Assembly: GCA_019690095.1 (NCBI GenBank)
Contig: JADGGD010000007.1
Location: 1 to 50,185, forward strand
Length of the DNA: 50,185 nucleotides
DNA from: Chloroflexota bacterium
GTDB lineage: Bacteria; Chloroflexota; UBA6077; FW602-bin22; CADDYW01
Direction: 5' to 3'
Below the pieces are notes generated by a model. The model ran no database searches and was not told the DNA's origin. It saw nothing but the letters and a program-made list of their open reading frames with translations. The translations under genes and the position numbers were made by a program. Shown here one piece after another: positions 43,072 to 50,185 of this stretch (positions within the stretch are counted from its first letter, which is position 1; every line of letters starts with the position of its first letter).

Positions 43072-43992
43072 GTGACCACGCGCGTCATCCTCGATACCGA
43101 CATCGGCACTGACGTTGATGACTGCCTGGCGCTGGCGCTGATCCTATCCTCACCGGAGCTCGAGCTGCTCGGGGTCACCTGCGTCTATGGGGACGTGCAC
43201 CTGCGGGCGCGCATGGCCGTCAAGCTTCTCCGTCTGCGCGGCGCAGAGGGCGTGCCGGTCTGCGCGGGCGTGGCCCGGCCGCTCCTGGGCCGCCGGCCCG
43301 TCTACTGGGCCGGTCACGAAGGGCAGGGGCTGCTCGGGCCGGAGGATGCGGCGCTGGCCCCCGCGCCGGAGCACGCGGTCGACTTCCTGGTGCGGACAGT
43401 GCGTGCCAATCCCGGACAGGTGCACCTGATCGCGATCGGTCCGCTCAGCAATATTGCCCTGGCGTTCCTCCGCGAGCCCACCCTGCCCCGCGAGCTGGCC
43501 CACCTTACGATCATGGGGGGAGCCATTCGCGGGCCCGGCGGGTTTCATCTCCCGTATGCCGAGCACAACATCCGCTCGGACCCGGAGGCCGCGCACATTG
43601 TTCTGTCGGCCGGTGCTCCGACGACCCTGGTCCCGCTCGACGTGACCACCCGGGTTCGCATCCGCCCGGCGGGGGTTGCTCGGATTCGGGCTGGCGGCAC
43701 GCCGTTCCACGAGGCCGTTGCCCGGCAGGTCGAGCTCTACCCGCCGTTTCGGGAGCGCGGCTTCACCTACCTTCACGATCCCCTGGCGGTTGCGACGGTG
43801 ATTCGGCCCGATCTGGTGCGGCTGACCGATCTGCACCTGGATGTCGAGACCGGGGGTGAGCACGCGGCTGGGGCGACGCTGGCCCGGGCGCCGACGGCCG
43901 ACGCACCGGCCAGCGCGGCTGTCGCCCTCGACGTCGATGCCGAGCGATTCGAGGCCTTCCTGGTCGAGCGCCTCGCCGCCCCCATCGGGTAA
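43072..43992 (+). CDS. Inosine-uridine-type nucleoside hydrolase
   Basis: A 306-residue enzyme that splits the N-glycosidic bond of ribonucleosides. The calcium-binding signature DTDIGTDVDD is at about 8-17, near the N-terminus, with LIAIGPLSNIALAFLREP and the GGA-containing TIMGGAIRGPGGFHLPYAEHNIRSDPEAAHIVL region further on. LHDPLAV near residue 238 supplies the His and Asp of the active site. GTG start with AAGGAG 7 bases upstream. It could work with the preceding dehydrogenase in sugar or nucleoside salvage, but the link is only positional. Confidence 0.92.
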   Translation: MTTRVILDTDIGTDVDDCLALALILSSPELELLGVTCVYGDVHLRARMAVKLLRLRGAEGVPVCAGVARPLLGRRPVYWAGHEGQGLLGPEDAALAPAPEHAVDFLVRTVRANPGQVHLIAIGPLSNIALAFLREPTLPRELAHLTIMGGAIRGPGGFHLPYAEHNIRSDPEAAHIVLSAGAPTTLVPLDVTTRVRIRPAGVARIRAGGTPFHEAVARQVELYPPFRERGFTYLHDPLAVATVIRPDLVRLTDLHLDVETGGEHAAGATLARAPTADAPASAAVALDVDAERFEAFLVERLAAPIG

Positions 43993-44260
43993 CTCCTCCT
44001 ATCGTGCCCCCGTCCTGCCGCCGGTCGCCTGCACGGGTCTTCGCCTGCCCTCTTCGCGTGATAGACAGGTTATGTTATGATTCATCGCGCAACGCCCGTG
44101 CAGTAGGATGCTAGCTCGGCATTCGGGACATGGGTAAGCACCGTCAGGGAGTGATCGGGCTCTGCCATGCCGCTCGACCAGCCCAGATGGCCTGTGCCGA
44201 TGATCGGACGGCGGGTTCGCCAGGAGCGTCGGGAAAGGGTATCCTGCTGGAGGATATCCG
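43993..44260. promoter_or_regulatory. Leader region of the cas operon
   Basis: No gene is supported here. An AT-rich patch with TTATG repeated twice (44070-44079) contains a -10-like TATGAT at 44076-44081, about 180 bases before cas3; no good -35 is visible. No CRISPR-type repeats occur in it. Confidence 0.35.
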
Positions 44261-47128
44261 ATGGGCGATTCGCTTCCTGAATCGTTCTTTCTCCTCTGGG
44301 CGAAGCTCGCCCGAGGTCCGGCCGGTGAGCCGACGTTTCATCCTCTCATCTGCCACCTCCTCGATGTCGCGGCGGTCGCCCGTGCCATGTGGGACCATGT
44401 TCTCTCGCCGCGAATGCGCGCCTGGCTCGCCGAGGCACTGGCTTTGGATGAGGATACTGCAAGGCGCTGGATCGCTTTCCTGGCCGGCATCCATGATCTT
44501 GGGAAGGCTTCGCCCGGTTTCCAGCTTCAGGATGATGCTCCGCCAGTTCTCAAGGACCGTTTGCGAGCCTATGGGCTGTGGTTTTCGGCGCCTCTACCTC
44601 ATCCCCCTGCTCACGGTTTGGTGACCGCGAAGGCCCTTCCACCTCTTCTGGAGTTAGAACTCAAACTGGCGGCACCTGTCGCCTCCCGGCTGGGAACAAT
44701 TGTGGGCGGTCACCACGGCATTTTCCCATGCTCGAAGGATCTCTCTGCTCTAACCCCTCAGGCCATCGGTACCGGTCCATGGGCAGACGTTCGCCTTGCT
44801 CTTGTCAAGACGCTCGTCGAAGCAGTGGGAGTGTCGCGGACAGCCGTTCCCCAGCGGCTCGATCATCCCATCGCTCTGGCGCTAGCAGGTCTTGTTTCAG
44901 TAGCGGACTGGATCGGCTCGGTAGCCGAGTATTTCCCTTATGCAGGAACTGAGGCTGTTGCCTCCTCTCCATCCAGCATGCTGAGGACCTACCTGCCGTG
45001 CACGGCGGAGCACGCCCTTCGGGCCCTCGATCATTTAGGATGGCGGGCGCTGCCACTCTCGGATGGTCCGCGCCCATTCGGTATGCTCTTCCCGGGGATG
45101 CCTTCTGCCCGCCCGGTGCAGAAGGCCGTGGCACTTCTGGCCGACCAGCTCTCTCCTCCTTTCCTGGTTATCCTGGAAGCGCCGACTGGCGAGGGGAAGA
45201 CCGAAGCGGCACTGTATCTGTCCGACTACGCGGCGGCAGTGCACGGCCAGCGGGGTTTCTATTTCGCCCTGCCAACCCAGGCAACGAGCAACCAGATGTT
45301 CAAGCGGGTTGGCGATTTTCTCAATAGGCGGTATCCGACCGCACTGATTAACCTCCAGCTTCTCCACGGCCATGCTGCCCTGTCAGCCGAGTTCGAGTTG
45401 CTGCGTCAGCGTGCCGACGCGCTCCTGCAGCCCGAGGGAATTGCTCAGGACCCTGACGTCACTACAACAGAGGCAGGAGTCATGGCAGCGGGCTGGTTCA
45501 CGCACCGCAAGCGCGGTCTCCTGGCCCCCTTTGGTGTCGGGACCGTGGACCAGGCGCTCCTGGCCGTCCTCCAGACACGTCACGGCTTCGTCCGACTCTG
45601 GGGGCTTGCCGGTAAAGTTGTCATTGTTGACGAGGTACATGCCTATGACACCTATATGACTACTCTCCTGGAGCGTCTGCTCGAATGGCTGGCTGCATTG
45701 GGCACGTCGGTTATCTTGCTCTCGGCAACGCTCCCACGCGGTCGGCTATATCGGCTGCTCGGCGCCTACGCTCATGGCCTGGGATACTCCACCCCCGTGC
45801 TCAAGCTGCCGCCCTATCCGCGCCTATCCTGGGTCACGTCGGCGGGAGCAGATGCCAGCCCGCTGCAGCCGGCGACATCGAGCGTGCGGACCGTCCGGGT
45901 GAAGTGGGTAGAGGGGACGATCCCCGCAGATCACCATGCGCCTTTCCCGCTTGGGGCGGACCTGAAGACAGCGTTGGCCGACGGCGGCTGCGCGGTGGTC
46001 ATCTGCAACACGGTTGCCCGTGCCCAGGAAGTATACTGGCGCCTCCGCCCTTACTTTGGCACGGTGGGACCAGATGGTTGCTTCACGCCAGAGCTCGCCG
46101 ACGACGGACAACCAGTGCTCGACCTCTTGCATGCCCGCTTTCTCTTCAAAGACCGGGAAGTGCGAGAAAAGCGCGTACTGCAGCGATTCGGCAAGGCGGG
46201 GAGCGTTGTCACGGTTGCGCCCGGCAAGGAACGCCTGGTCCGCCGTCCCAATCGGGCTGTGCTGGTAGCAACCCAGGTCGTCGAGCAGAGCTTGGACCTG
46301 GATTTTGACCTGCTGGTCACCGACGTAGCGCCGGTCGATCTGATCTTCCAGCGTATCGGTCGGCTCCACCGTCACGAGCGGCGGCGGCCGCCCGGTCTGG
46401 CGATGCCGACTGTCTGGATCTGCCGGCCAGCGCTCGATGCGGCGGGGGTACCGCAGTTCGGTCGGGGGGATGAGCACGTCTACGATCCGCACGTCTTATT
46501 CCGGTCCTGGCTGGTGCTCCGTGACCGATCAGCGCTCGATGTGCCAGCCGATATTGAGCCGCTTGTCGAGGAGGTCTACGATGATCGTCCCTGCCCGTCC
46601 GGACTGCCGGAAGCGCTACGGCGGTACTGGGAAGTGACCCGTGAACAGATCCTCCAGGCAGTCAAAGAGGAGCGGGGGGAAGCGAGGGCTCGCTGGATCA
46701 GAGGACCAGCCTCAAGCGACGCGTTATGGCATTTCACTGAGAACCCGCGTGAGGATGATGCCCCGGAGCTTCATCAAGCATACCAGGCGCTCACACGGCT
46801 TTCCGAGCCAACCGTTGCGGTGGTCTGCCTATACGGCACGGCTGAACACCCCACGTTCGATCGCCGTGGCCGTGAGCCGGTTCTGCACGGAGCGCCTGAC
46901 CTCGCACGGAGGCTCCTGGAGCGGTCGGTCGCGCTGACTGACCGGCGGGTTGTCTCTGTCTTGCTCGACCAGGAACCACCTGCGGCCTGGCAGATGTCGG
47001 CGCTTCTTCGCCACCATCGTCTGCTCATCTTGAATGAAGACGACCGAGTGCAGATCGGTCAGTACTGGCTACGTCTCCACCCGGAACTCGGCATCGTCAT
47101 CAGTGATGAGCCCCGCGGGTCCAGATAG
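44261..47128 (+). CDS. cas3: Type I-E CRISPR nuclease-helicase Cas3
   Basis: A 955-residue effector recruited by Cascade to unwind and degrade target DNA. The N-terminal HD nuclease has His27/His32-x-x-Asp35 (FHPLICHLLD), His78-Asp79 (GIHDLGK), His151-His152 (GGHHG) and Asp216 (SVADW). The superfamily 2 helicase follows with Walker A APTGEGKTEAAL (about 307-318), DEVH (457-460), the SAT motif (488-490) and a second RecA domain with VVEQSLDLDFDLLVTDVAPVDLIFQRIGRLHRH. It is the first gene of the operon, with a weak start context (GGAGGATATCCG ahead of the ATG). The base composition looks less GC-extreme than neighbouring operons. Confidence 0.95.
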   Translation: MGDSLPESFFLLWAKLARGPAGEPTFHPLICHLLDVAAVARAMWDHVLSPRMRAWLAEALALDEDTARRWIAFLAGIHDLGKASPGFQLQDDAPPVLKDRLRAYGLWFSAPLPHPPAHGLVTAKALPPLLELELKLAAPVASRLGTIVGGHHGIFPCSKDLSALTPQAIGTGPWADVRLALVKTLVEAVGVSRTAVPQRLDHPIALALAGLVSVADWIGSVAEYFPYAGTEAVASSPSSMLRTYLPCTAEHALRALDHLGWRALPLSDGPRPFGMLFPGMPSARPVQKAVALLADQLSPPFLVILEAPTGEGKTEAALYLSDYAAAVHGQRGFYFALPTQATSNQMFKRVGDFLNRRYPTALINLQLLHGHAALSAEFELLRQRADALLQPEGIAQDPDVTTTEAGVMAAGWFTHRKRGLLAPFGVGTVDQALLAVLQTRHGFVRLWGLAGKVVIVDEVHAYDTYMTTLLERLLEWLAALGTSVILLSATLPRGRLYRLLGAYAHGLGYSTPVLKLPPYPRLSWVTSAGADASPLQPATSSVRTVRVKWVEGTIPADHHAPFPLGADLKTALADGGCAVVICNTVARAQEVYWRLRPYFGTVGPDGCFTPELADDGQPVLDLLHARFLFKDREVREKRVLQRFGKAGSVVTVAPGKERLVRRPNRAVLVATQVVEQSLDLDFDLLVTDVAPVDLIFQRIGRLHRHERRRPPGLAMPTVWICRPALDAAGVPQFGRGDEHVYDPHVLFRSWLVLRDRSALDVPADIEPLVEEVYDDRPCPSGLPEALRRYWEVTREQILQAVKEERGEARARWIRGPASSDALWHFTENPREDDAPELHQAYQALTRLSEPTVAVVCLYGTAEHPTFDRRGREPVLHGAPDLARRLLERSVALTDRRVVSVLLDQEPPAAWQMSALLRHHRLLILNEDDRVQIGQYWLRLHPELGIVISDEPRGSR

Positions 47129-47158
47129 ATTGCTTTTAAGTTTCAGGAGGAAGAGCAA

Positions 47159-48865
47159 GTGGCCCATTTTGACCTCGTTTACGAGCCGTGGATTCCCTGC
47201 CTGCGTGCGGTTGATGGAAGATCAGAGGAGCTGGGGCTTCTCGCCGTGCTGGCGCGCGCTCATGAACTGCGAGAGATCAGTGATCCTTCGCCGCTCGTCA
47301 CCATCACCCTCCACCGTTTGCTGCTCGCCATCCTGCACCGTGTCCTCGACGGTCCTCGCTCGCCCCAGGCGTGGTGGGACCTCTGGAATCAGGGACGATT
47401 CGACCATGCCAGATTCGAGGCGTACTTCCGGCGCTGGTCTGAGCGGTTTGACCTCTTCCATCCGGAGTATCCCTTCTACCAGACGGCCGGGCTTCCTGAA
47501 GAGAAATCACAGGTCAGCGCGAAGCTGACCCCGGAAGTTGCCTCGCCTGGTAACGCGGTACTGCTCTTCGACCATACGCTGGACTCCGCCCTGACGCCAG
47601 CTGAGGCAGCCCGGGCTCTGATCGCATATCACGCCTTTGCCGTGGGGGGATTGGTTACATACCTGCCGGGGGAAGAGAAGCACCGCTCCGCTAAAGCCGG
47701 TCCCCTTACCGGAAGTGCGGTCGCGCTCGTCCGGGGGCCCACCCTCTTCCACACCCTGCTGCTGAACCTTCACCGGTACGATCCGGAGGATGATGTTCCC
47801 TGCCCGGCGGATCCAGATGATGCCCCTTGCTGGGAGCAGGATGACCCGGTTATACCCGCGGATCGATCCCCTCGTGGATACCTGGATTACCTGACCTGGC
47901 AGAGCCGCCGCAGTCGCCTGATCCCGACAGTCGACGCAGATGGGCATATCTTTGTCCGCCAGGCGGTGATTTTGAAGGGTTTCCAGTTTCCTGATGGTTT
48001 CGAACAGCCAGGGGTCGAGACGATGGTTGCGTTTGTGAAGAACCCGGCGGCCAGGAAAGGTGGGGATCCCTGGAAACCGATCGGATTCAACCCCGAACGG
48101 GCAATATGGCGGGATAGCCTGGCGCTCATGCAGTCGATCGCCGGCCAGAGCCAGCGGCCAAAAATGCTCTCCTGGCTGAGCGACCTGATCGTCGAGGGGT
48201 ATCTAGAGCGTCATGAGGTGTTGCCTCTGGATCTCTTCGGCATGGTCACCGACCAGGCGAATATCCTTCTCTGGCGGCAGGAGCGGTTGCCTTTGCCACT
48301 GTCCTATCTGCAGGATAGTGAACTCATCCGGGTACTCGGCGATGCACTGGGGCTTGCTGAGGAGACGGCACGCAGCCTCTATGCAGCTTCTCGGGAGCTG
48401 GCGGAGCTCCTCGAGGCGCCGGGGTCAGATCATCCCAACGCGCGCCAGCCATCTCGCGAGGCTGTCAGCACGCGCGTCAGGAGCCTGGCAATGGAAACGC
48501 GCTACTGGTCGTACCTGGAAGCAGCCTTCCACACGTTACTTGTCGAACTTCCTGCGGATCGTGCGGAATCTCATGGAGAGGTCACATACGGTTGCCAGGC
48601 GTTGCCAGCATGGGCACGAGAGGTTCGGCAAGCAGCCCTGACCGCCTTTGCGGCAGGTAGTGAAGGGCTGATGACCGTGCCTCGGACGACGAAAGCGGTG
48701 GCGCGAGCCGAAAACACCTTGCGCGCTGCCCTTCGGCGGATCCATCGGCCGTATATGCCGAAGGACGAGCCGAGCGCTGGAGAGATCAGTCCGGCCAGGC
48801 CGGGGTCGGCCGGTGCAGATCTGGCCGCCGTTCCGACCGAGATCGTGACAGAGGAGTTGGTATGA
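47159..48865 (+). CDS. casA: Cascade large subunit Cas8e (Cse1/CasA)
   Basis: A 568-residue large subunit of the type I-E surveillance complex; it recognises the PAM and helps recruit Cas3. The start MAHFDLVYEPWIPCLRAVDGRSEELGLLAVLARAHELREISDPSPL is the family's hallmark. FHPEYPFYQTAGL, then NPERAIWRDSLALMQS, are also typical, and the C-terminal helical bundle begins around residue 400. GTG start with AGGAGGA 8 bases upstream; 30 bases after cas3. Its stop overlaps the cse2 start (ATGA). Confidence 0.94.
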   Translation: MAHFDLVYEPWIPCLRAVDGRSEELGLLAVLARAHELREISDPSPLVTITLHRLLLAILHRVLDGPRSPQAWWDLWNQGRFDHARFEAYFRRWSERFDLFHPEYPFYQTAGLPEEKSQVSAKLTPEVASPGNAVLLFDHTLDSALTPAEAARALIAYHAFAVGGLVTYLPGEEKHRSAKAGPLTGSAVALVRGPTLFHTLLLNLHRYDPEDDVPCPADPDDAPCWEQDDPVIPADRSPRGYLDYLTWQSRRSRLIPTVDADGHIFVRQAVILKGFQFPDGFEQPGVETMVAFVKNPAARKGGDPWKPIGFNPERAIWRDSLALMQSIAGQSQRPKMLSWLSDLIVEGYLERHEVLPLDLFGMVTDQANILLWRQERLPLPLSYLQDSELIRVLGDALGLAEETARSLYAASRELAELLEAPGSDHPNARQPSREAVSTRVRSLAMETRYWSYLEAAFHTLLVELPADRAESHGEVTYGCQALPAWAREVRQAALTAFAAGSEGLMTVPRTTKAVARAENTLRAALRRIHRPYMPKDEPSAGEISPARPGSAGADLAAVPTEIVTEELV

Positions 48866-49431
48866 GTCCACCAACCGCACGAGAACGGGAGTTCGTCGAA
48901 TACCTTCAGTCACTCGTTGACCGGGAGGACCGCGCCGCACTTGCGGCACTGCGGCGCGGGCTCGGTAAGGCGCCAGGGAGTGTTCCCGACCTCTATCCGT
49001 ACGTGATTCCCTGGGTGCCGGAGCATGGGCCACCCTGGCACGAGGAAATTTACTACCTTGTCTCCGCCCTTTTTGCCCTTTATCCGGAGAACTGGTCACC
49101 GGAGGATGATCATGAGCCGACAAACCTCGGCGCATCCTTCCGCCGTCTGGCCAGCTCCGCTCAGAGCGCGAGTATTGAGCGCCGCTTCATCGCCCTGTTG
49201 AACGCCGGTCGCGACGACCTTCCGGAGCATCTGCGCCATGGGATCGCACTGCTCAAAGCGCATGAGATCCCGGTAGACTGGGCAGAACTCCTCCATGATC
49301 TGCGGGACTGGGAGCACGAGGACCGTCCGGTTCAGCGCCGCTGGGCCCGTGCCTTCTGGCGGGAGCCGCCGGGCAGTGTGTCTTCTCCGGAGTCAACCAC
49401 AGCCCCGACGGCCGTAGAGTCAGGCGCCTGA
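48862..49431 (+). CDS. casB: Cascade small subunit Cse2 (CasB)
   Basis: A 189-residue mostly helical small subunit that lines the target-strand groove of Cascade. Features are FVEYLQSLVDREDRAALAALRRGLGKAPGS near the start and RRFIALLNAGRDDLPEHLRHGIALLKAHEIPVDWAELLHDLRDWEHEDRPVQRRWARAFW near the end. Its ATG overlaps the Cas8e stop. The neighbouring order cas3-cas8e-cse2-cas7 confirms type I-E. Confidence 0.93.
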   Translation: MSPPTAREREFVEYLQSLVDREDRAALAALRRGLGKAPGSVPDLYPYVIPWVPEHGPPWHEEIYYLVSALFALYPENWSPEDDHEPTNLGASFRRLASSAQSASIERRFIALLNAGRDDLPEHLRHGIALLKAHEIPVDWAELLHDLRDWEHEDRPVQRRWARAFWREPPGSVSSPESTTAPTAVESGA

Positions 49432-49481
49432 CGGAGCGGTAACTATACGAAACTGCCTGCAAGGCAGCAAGGAGATGATCA

Positions 49482-50185
49482 ATGTTTGTCGAACTGCACC
49501 TCCTTCAGAACTTCGCGCCGAGCAACCTTAATCGCGATGACACTGGATCACCGAAAGACTGCGAGTTCGGCGGCTATCGCCGCGCCCGCATCTCCAGCCA
49601 GTGCCTCAAGCGCGCGATCCGGACCGCTTTCCGCATGCACGACATGATCCCGGCAGAGTTCCTGGCTATTCGGACCAAGAGGCTGGCTGATCGCCTTGTC
49701 GAGCTGCTAACTGCCGAGGGGCGAAGAGCGGATGAGGCAGCCCGACTCGTCGAGGTGGCCCTGGGCGGCATGGGGCTCAAGGTCGATCAGGGAAAGACAC
49801 AGTACCTCCTGTTTCTTGGTGAATCCGAACTGCTAGCGATTGCCAAACTGTGCAATCAGCACTGGGATGCACTGACAGCTGTGGCCGAGACGCCCCCGCA
49901 GAGCGGATCTCAAGCAAGTGCAAAGCAGGCCAAGAAGAATGCAAAGGAGGCTGTACCAGCCGAGGTCCGCCAGGCTTTGGAAAGGGTTTTAGATGGCAGC
50001 CGTGCCGCTGACCTTGCCCTTTTTGGGCGAATGCTTGCTGATCTCCCCGACAAGAATGTAGATGCGGCAGCCCAGGTGGCGCACGCAATCTCGACCAATA
50101 AGGTGACCATGGAGTTCGATTTCTACACGGCTGTTGATGACATTAAACCGGAGGAGACAGCGGGCGCGGATATGCTCGGGACGGT
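49482..50185 (+). CDS. casC: Cascade backbone subunit Cas7e (Cse4/CasC), partial
   Basis: The first 234 residues; the gene continues past the right edge. Cas7e polymerises along the crRNA. The N-terminus MFVELHLLQNFAPSNLNRDDTGSPKDCEFGGYRRARISSQCLKRAIRTAFR is typical, as is ALFGRMLADLPDKNVDAAAQVAHAISTNKVTMEFDFYTAVDD. A Lys/Ala-rich segment (about 140-165, SGSQASAKQAKKNAKEA) looks like a flexible insertion. AAGGAG is 7 bases before the ATG. A short hairpin, CTGCC-TGCAA-GGCAG (49453-49467), lies between cse2 and this gene. Confidence 0.93.
   Translation, partial: MFVELHLLQNFAPSNLNRDDTGSPKDCEFGGYRRARISSQCLKRAIRTAFRMHDMIPAEFLAIRTKRLADRLVELLTAEGRRADEAARLVEVALGGMGLKVDQGKTQYLLFLGESELLAIAKLCNQHWDALTAVAETPPQSGSQASAKQAKKNAKEAVPAEVRQALERVLDGSRAADLALFGRMLADLPDKNVDAAAQVAHAISTNKVTMEFDFYTAVDDIKPEETAGADMLGT

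Noticed and set aside
43993-44260. CRISPR array or leader before cas3
   Set aside because: No repeated 28-29-base units or spacers are present.
1-50185. tRNA or rRNA genes
   Set aside because: I saw no cloverleaf-like or ribosomal RNA sequence in the intergenic regions; a covariance search could still find one.

Overview
The window is high-GC bacterial chromosome with dense, mostly operonic genes. Several features suggest a member of the Chloroflexota, probably class Thermomicrobia: many Tat-type substrate-binding lipoproteins with Ala/Pro/Thr-rich linkers, repeated peptide-type ABC operons, GTG starts, near-leaderless promoters, an ISKra4-type insertion sequence and type I-E cas genes. This placement is an inference from style, not from a marker gene.

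Layout. 1-3822 (minus): a LacI-regulated sugar ABC uptake operon (LacI, binding protein, two permeases, the last cut by the window edge). 4169-4546: a lone receiver protein. 4563-10859 (minus): a complete peptide/nickel-type ABC operon (binding protein, two permeases, two ATPases) with a recognisable promoter. An intact ISKra4-like element (11023-12437, 9-bp target duplication) sits 7 bp upstream of that promoter's -35 box. 12551-16167 (plus): cytochrome P450, a small unknown protein and IolD. 16208-19457: a Fur-family regulator, an EamA transporter, a small membrane protein and a CDF cation exporter. 19488-28546 (minus): a second peptide-type ABC operon with a DapA-family lyase, a GntR regulator and a class V aminotransferase, probably one catabolic unit. 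28761-33071: a DUF2207 membrane protein, a VIT-family metal transporter with a Fur-like box in its promoter, and a GAF histidine kinase.

33355-34080 is a second GntR regulator. At 34315-34581 lies a SelW/Rdx-type gene whose second redox cysteine position is an in-frame TGA, followed at the right distance by a SECIS-like hairpin. I read this as a selenoprotein; ordinary gene calling would break or truncate it. Next come a VOC protein, an OsmC peroxidase, a receiver protein with a large hybrid kinase, an FAD-linked oxidase convergent with a ClpP-family protease across a near-perfect hairpin, a zinc-type alcohol dehydrogenase and a nucleoside hydrolase. 44261 to the right edge is a type I-E CRISPR interference operon (cas3, cas8e, cse2, cas7e cut by the edge). 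No CRISPR array, tRNA or rRNA is visible.

The strongest item for a second look is the selenoprotein. Next are the IS/promoter junction, the Fur-like box ahead of the metal transporter, and the DapA/GntR/ABC/aminotransferase operon.
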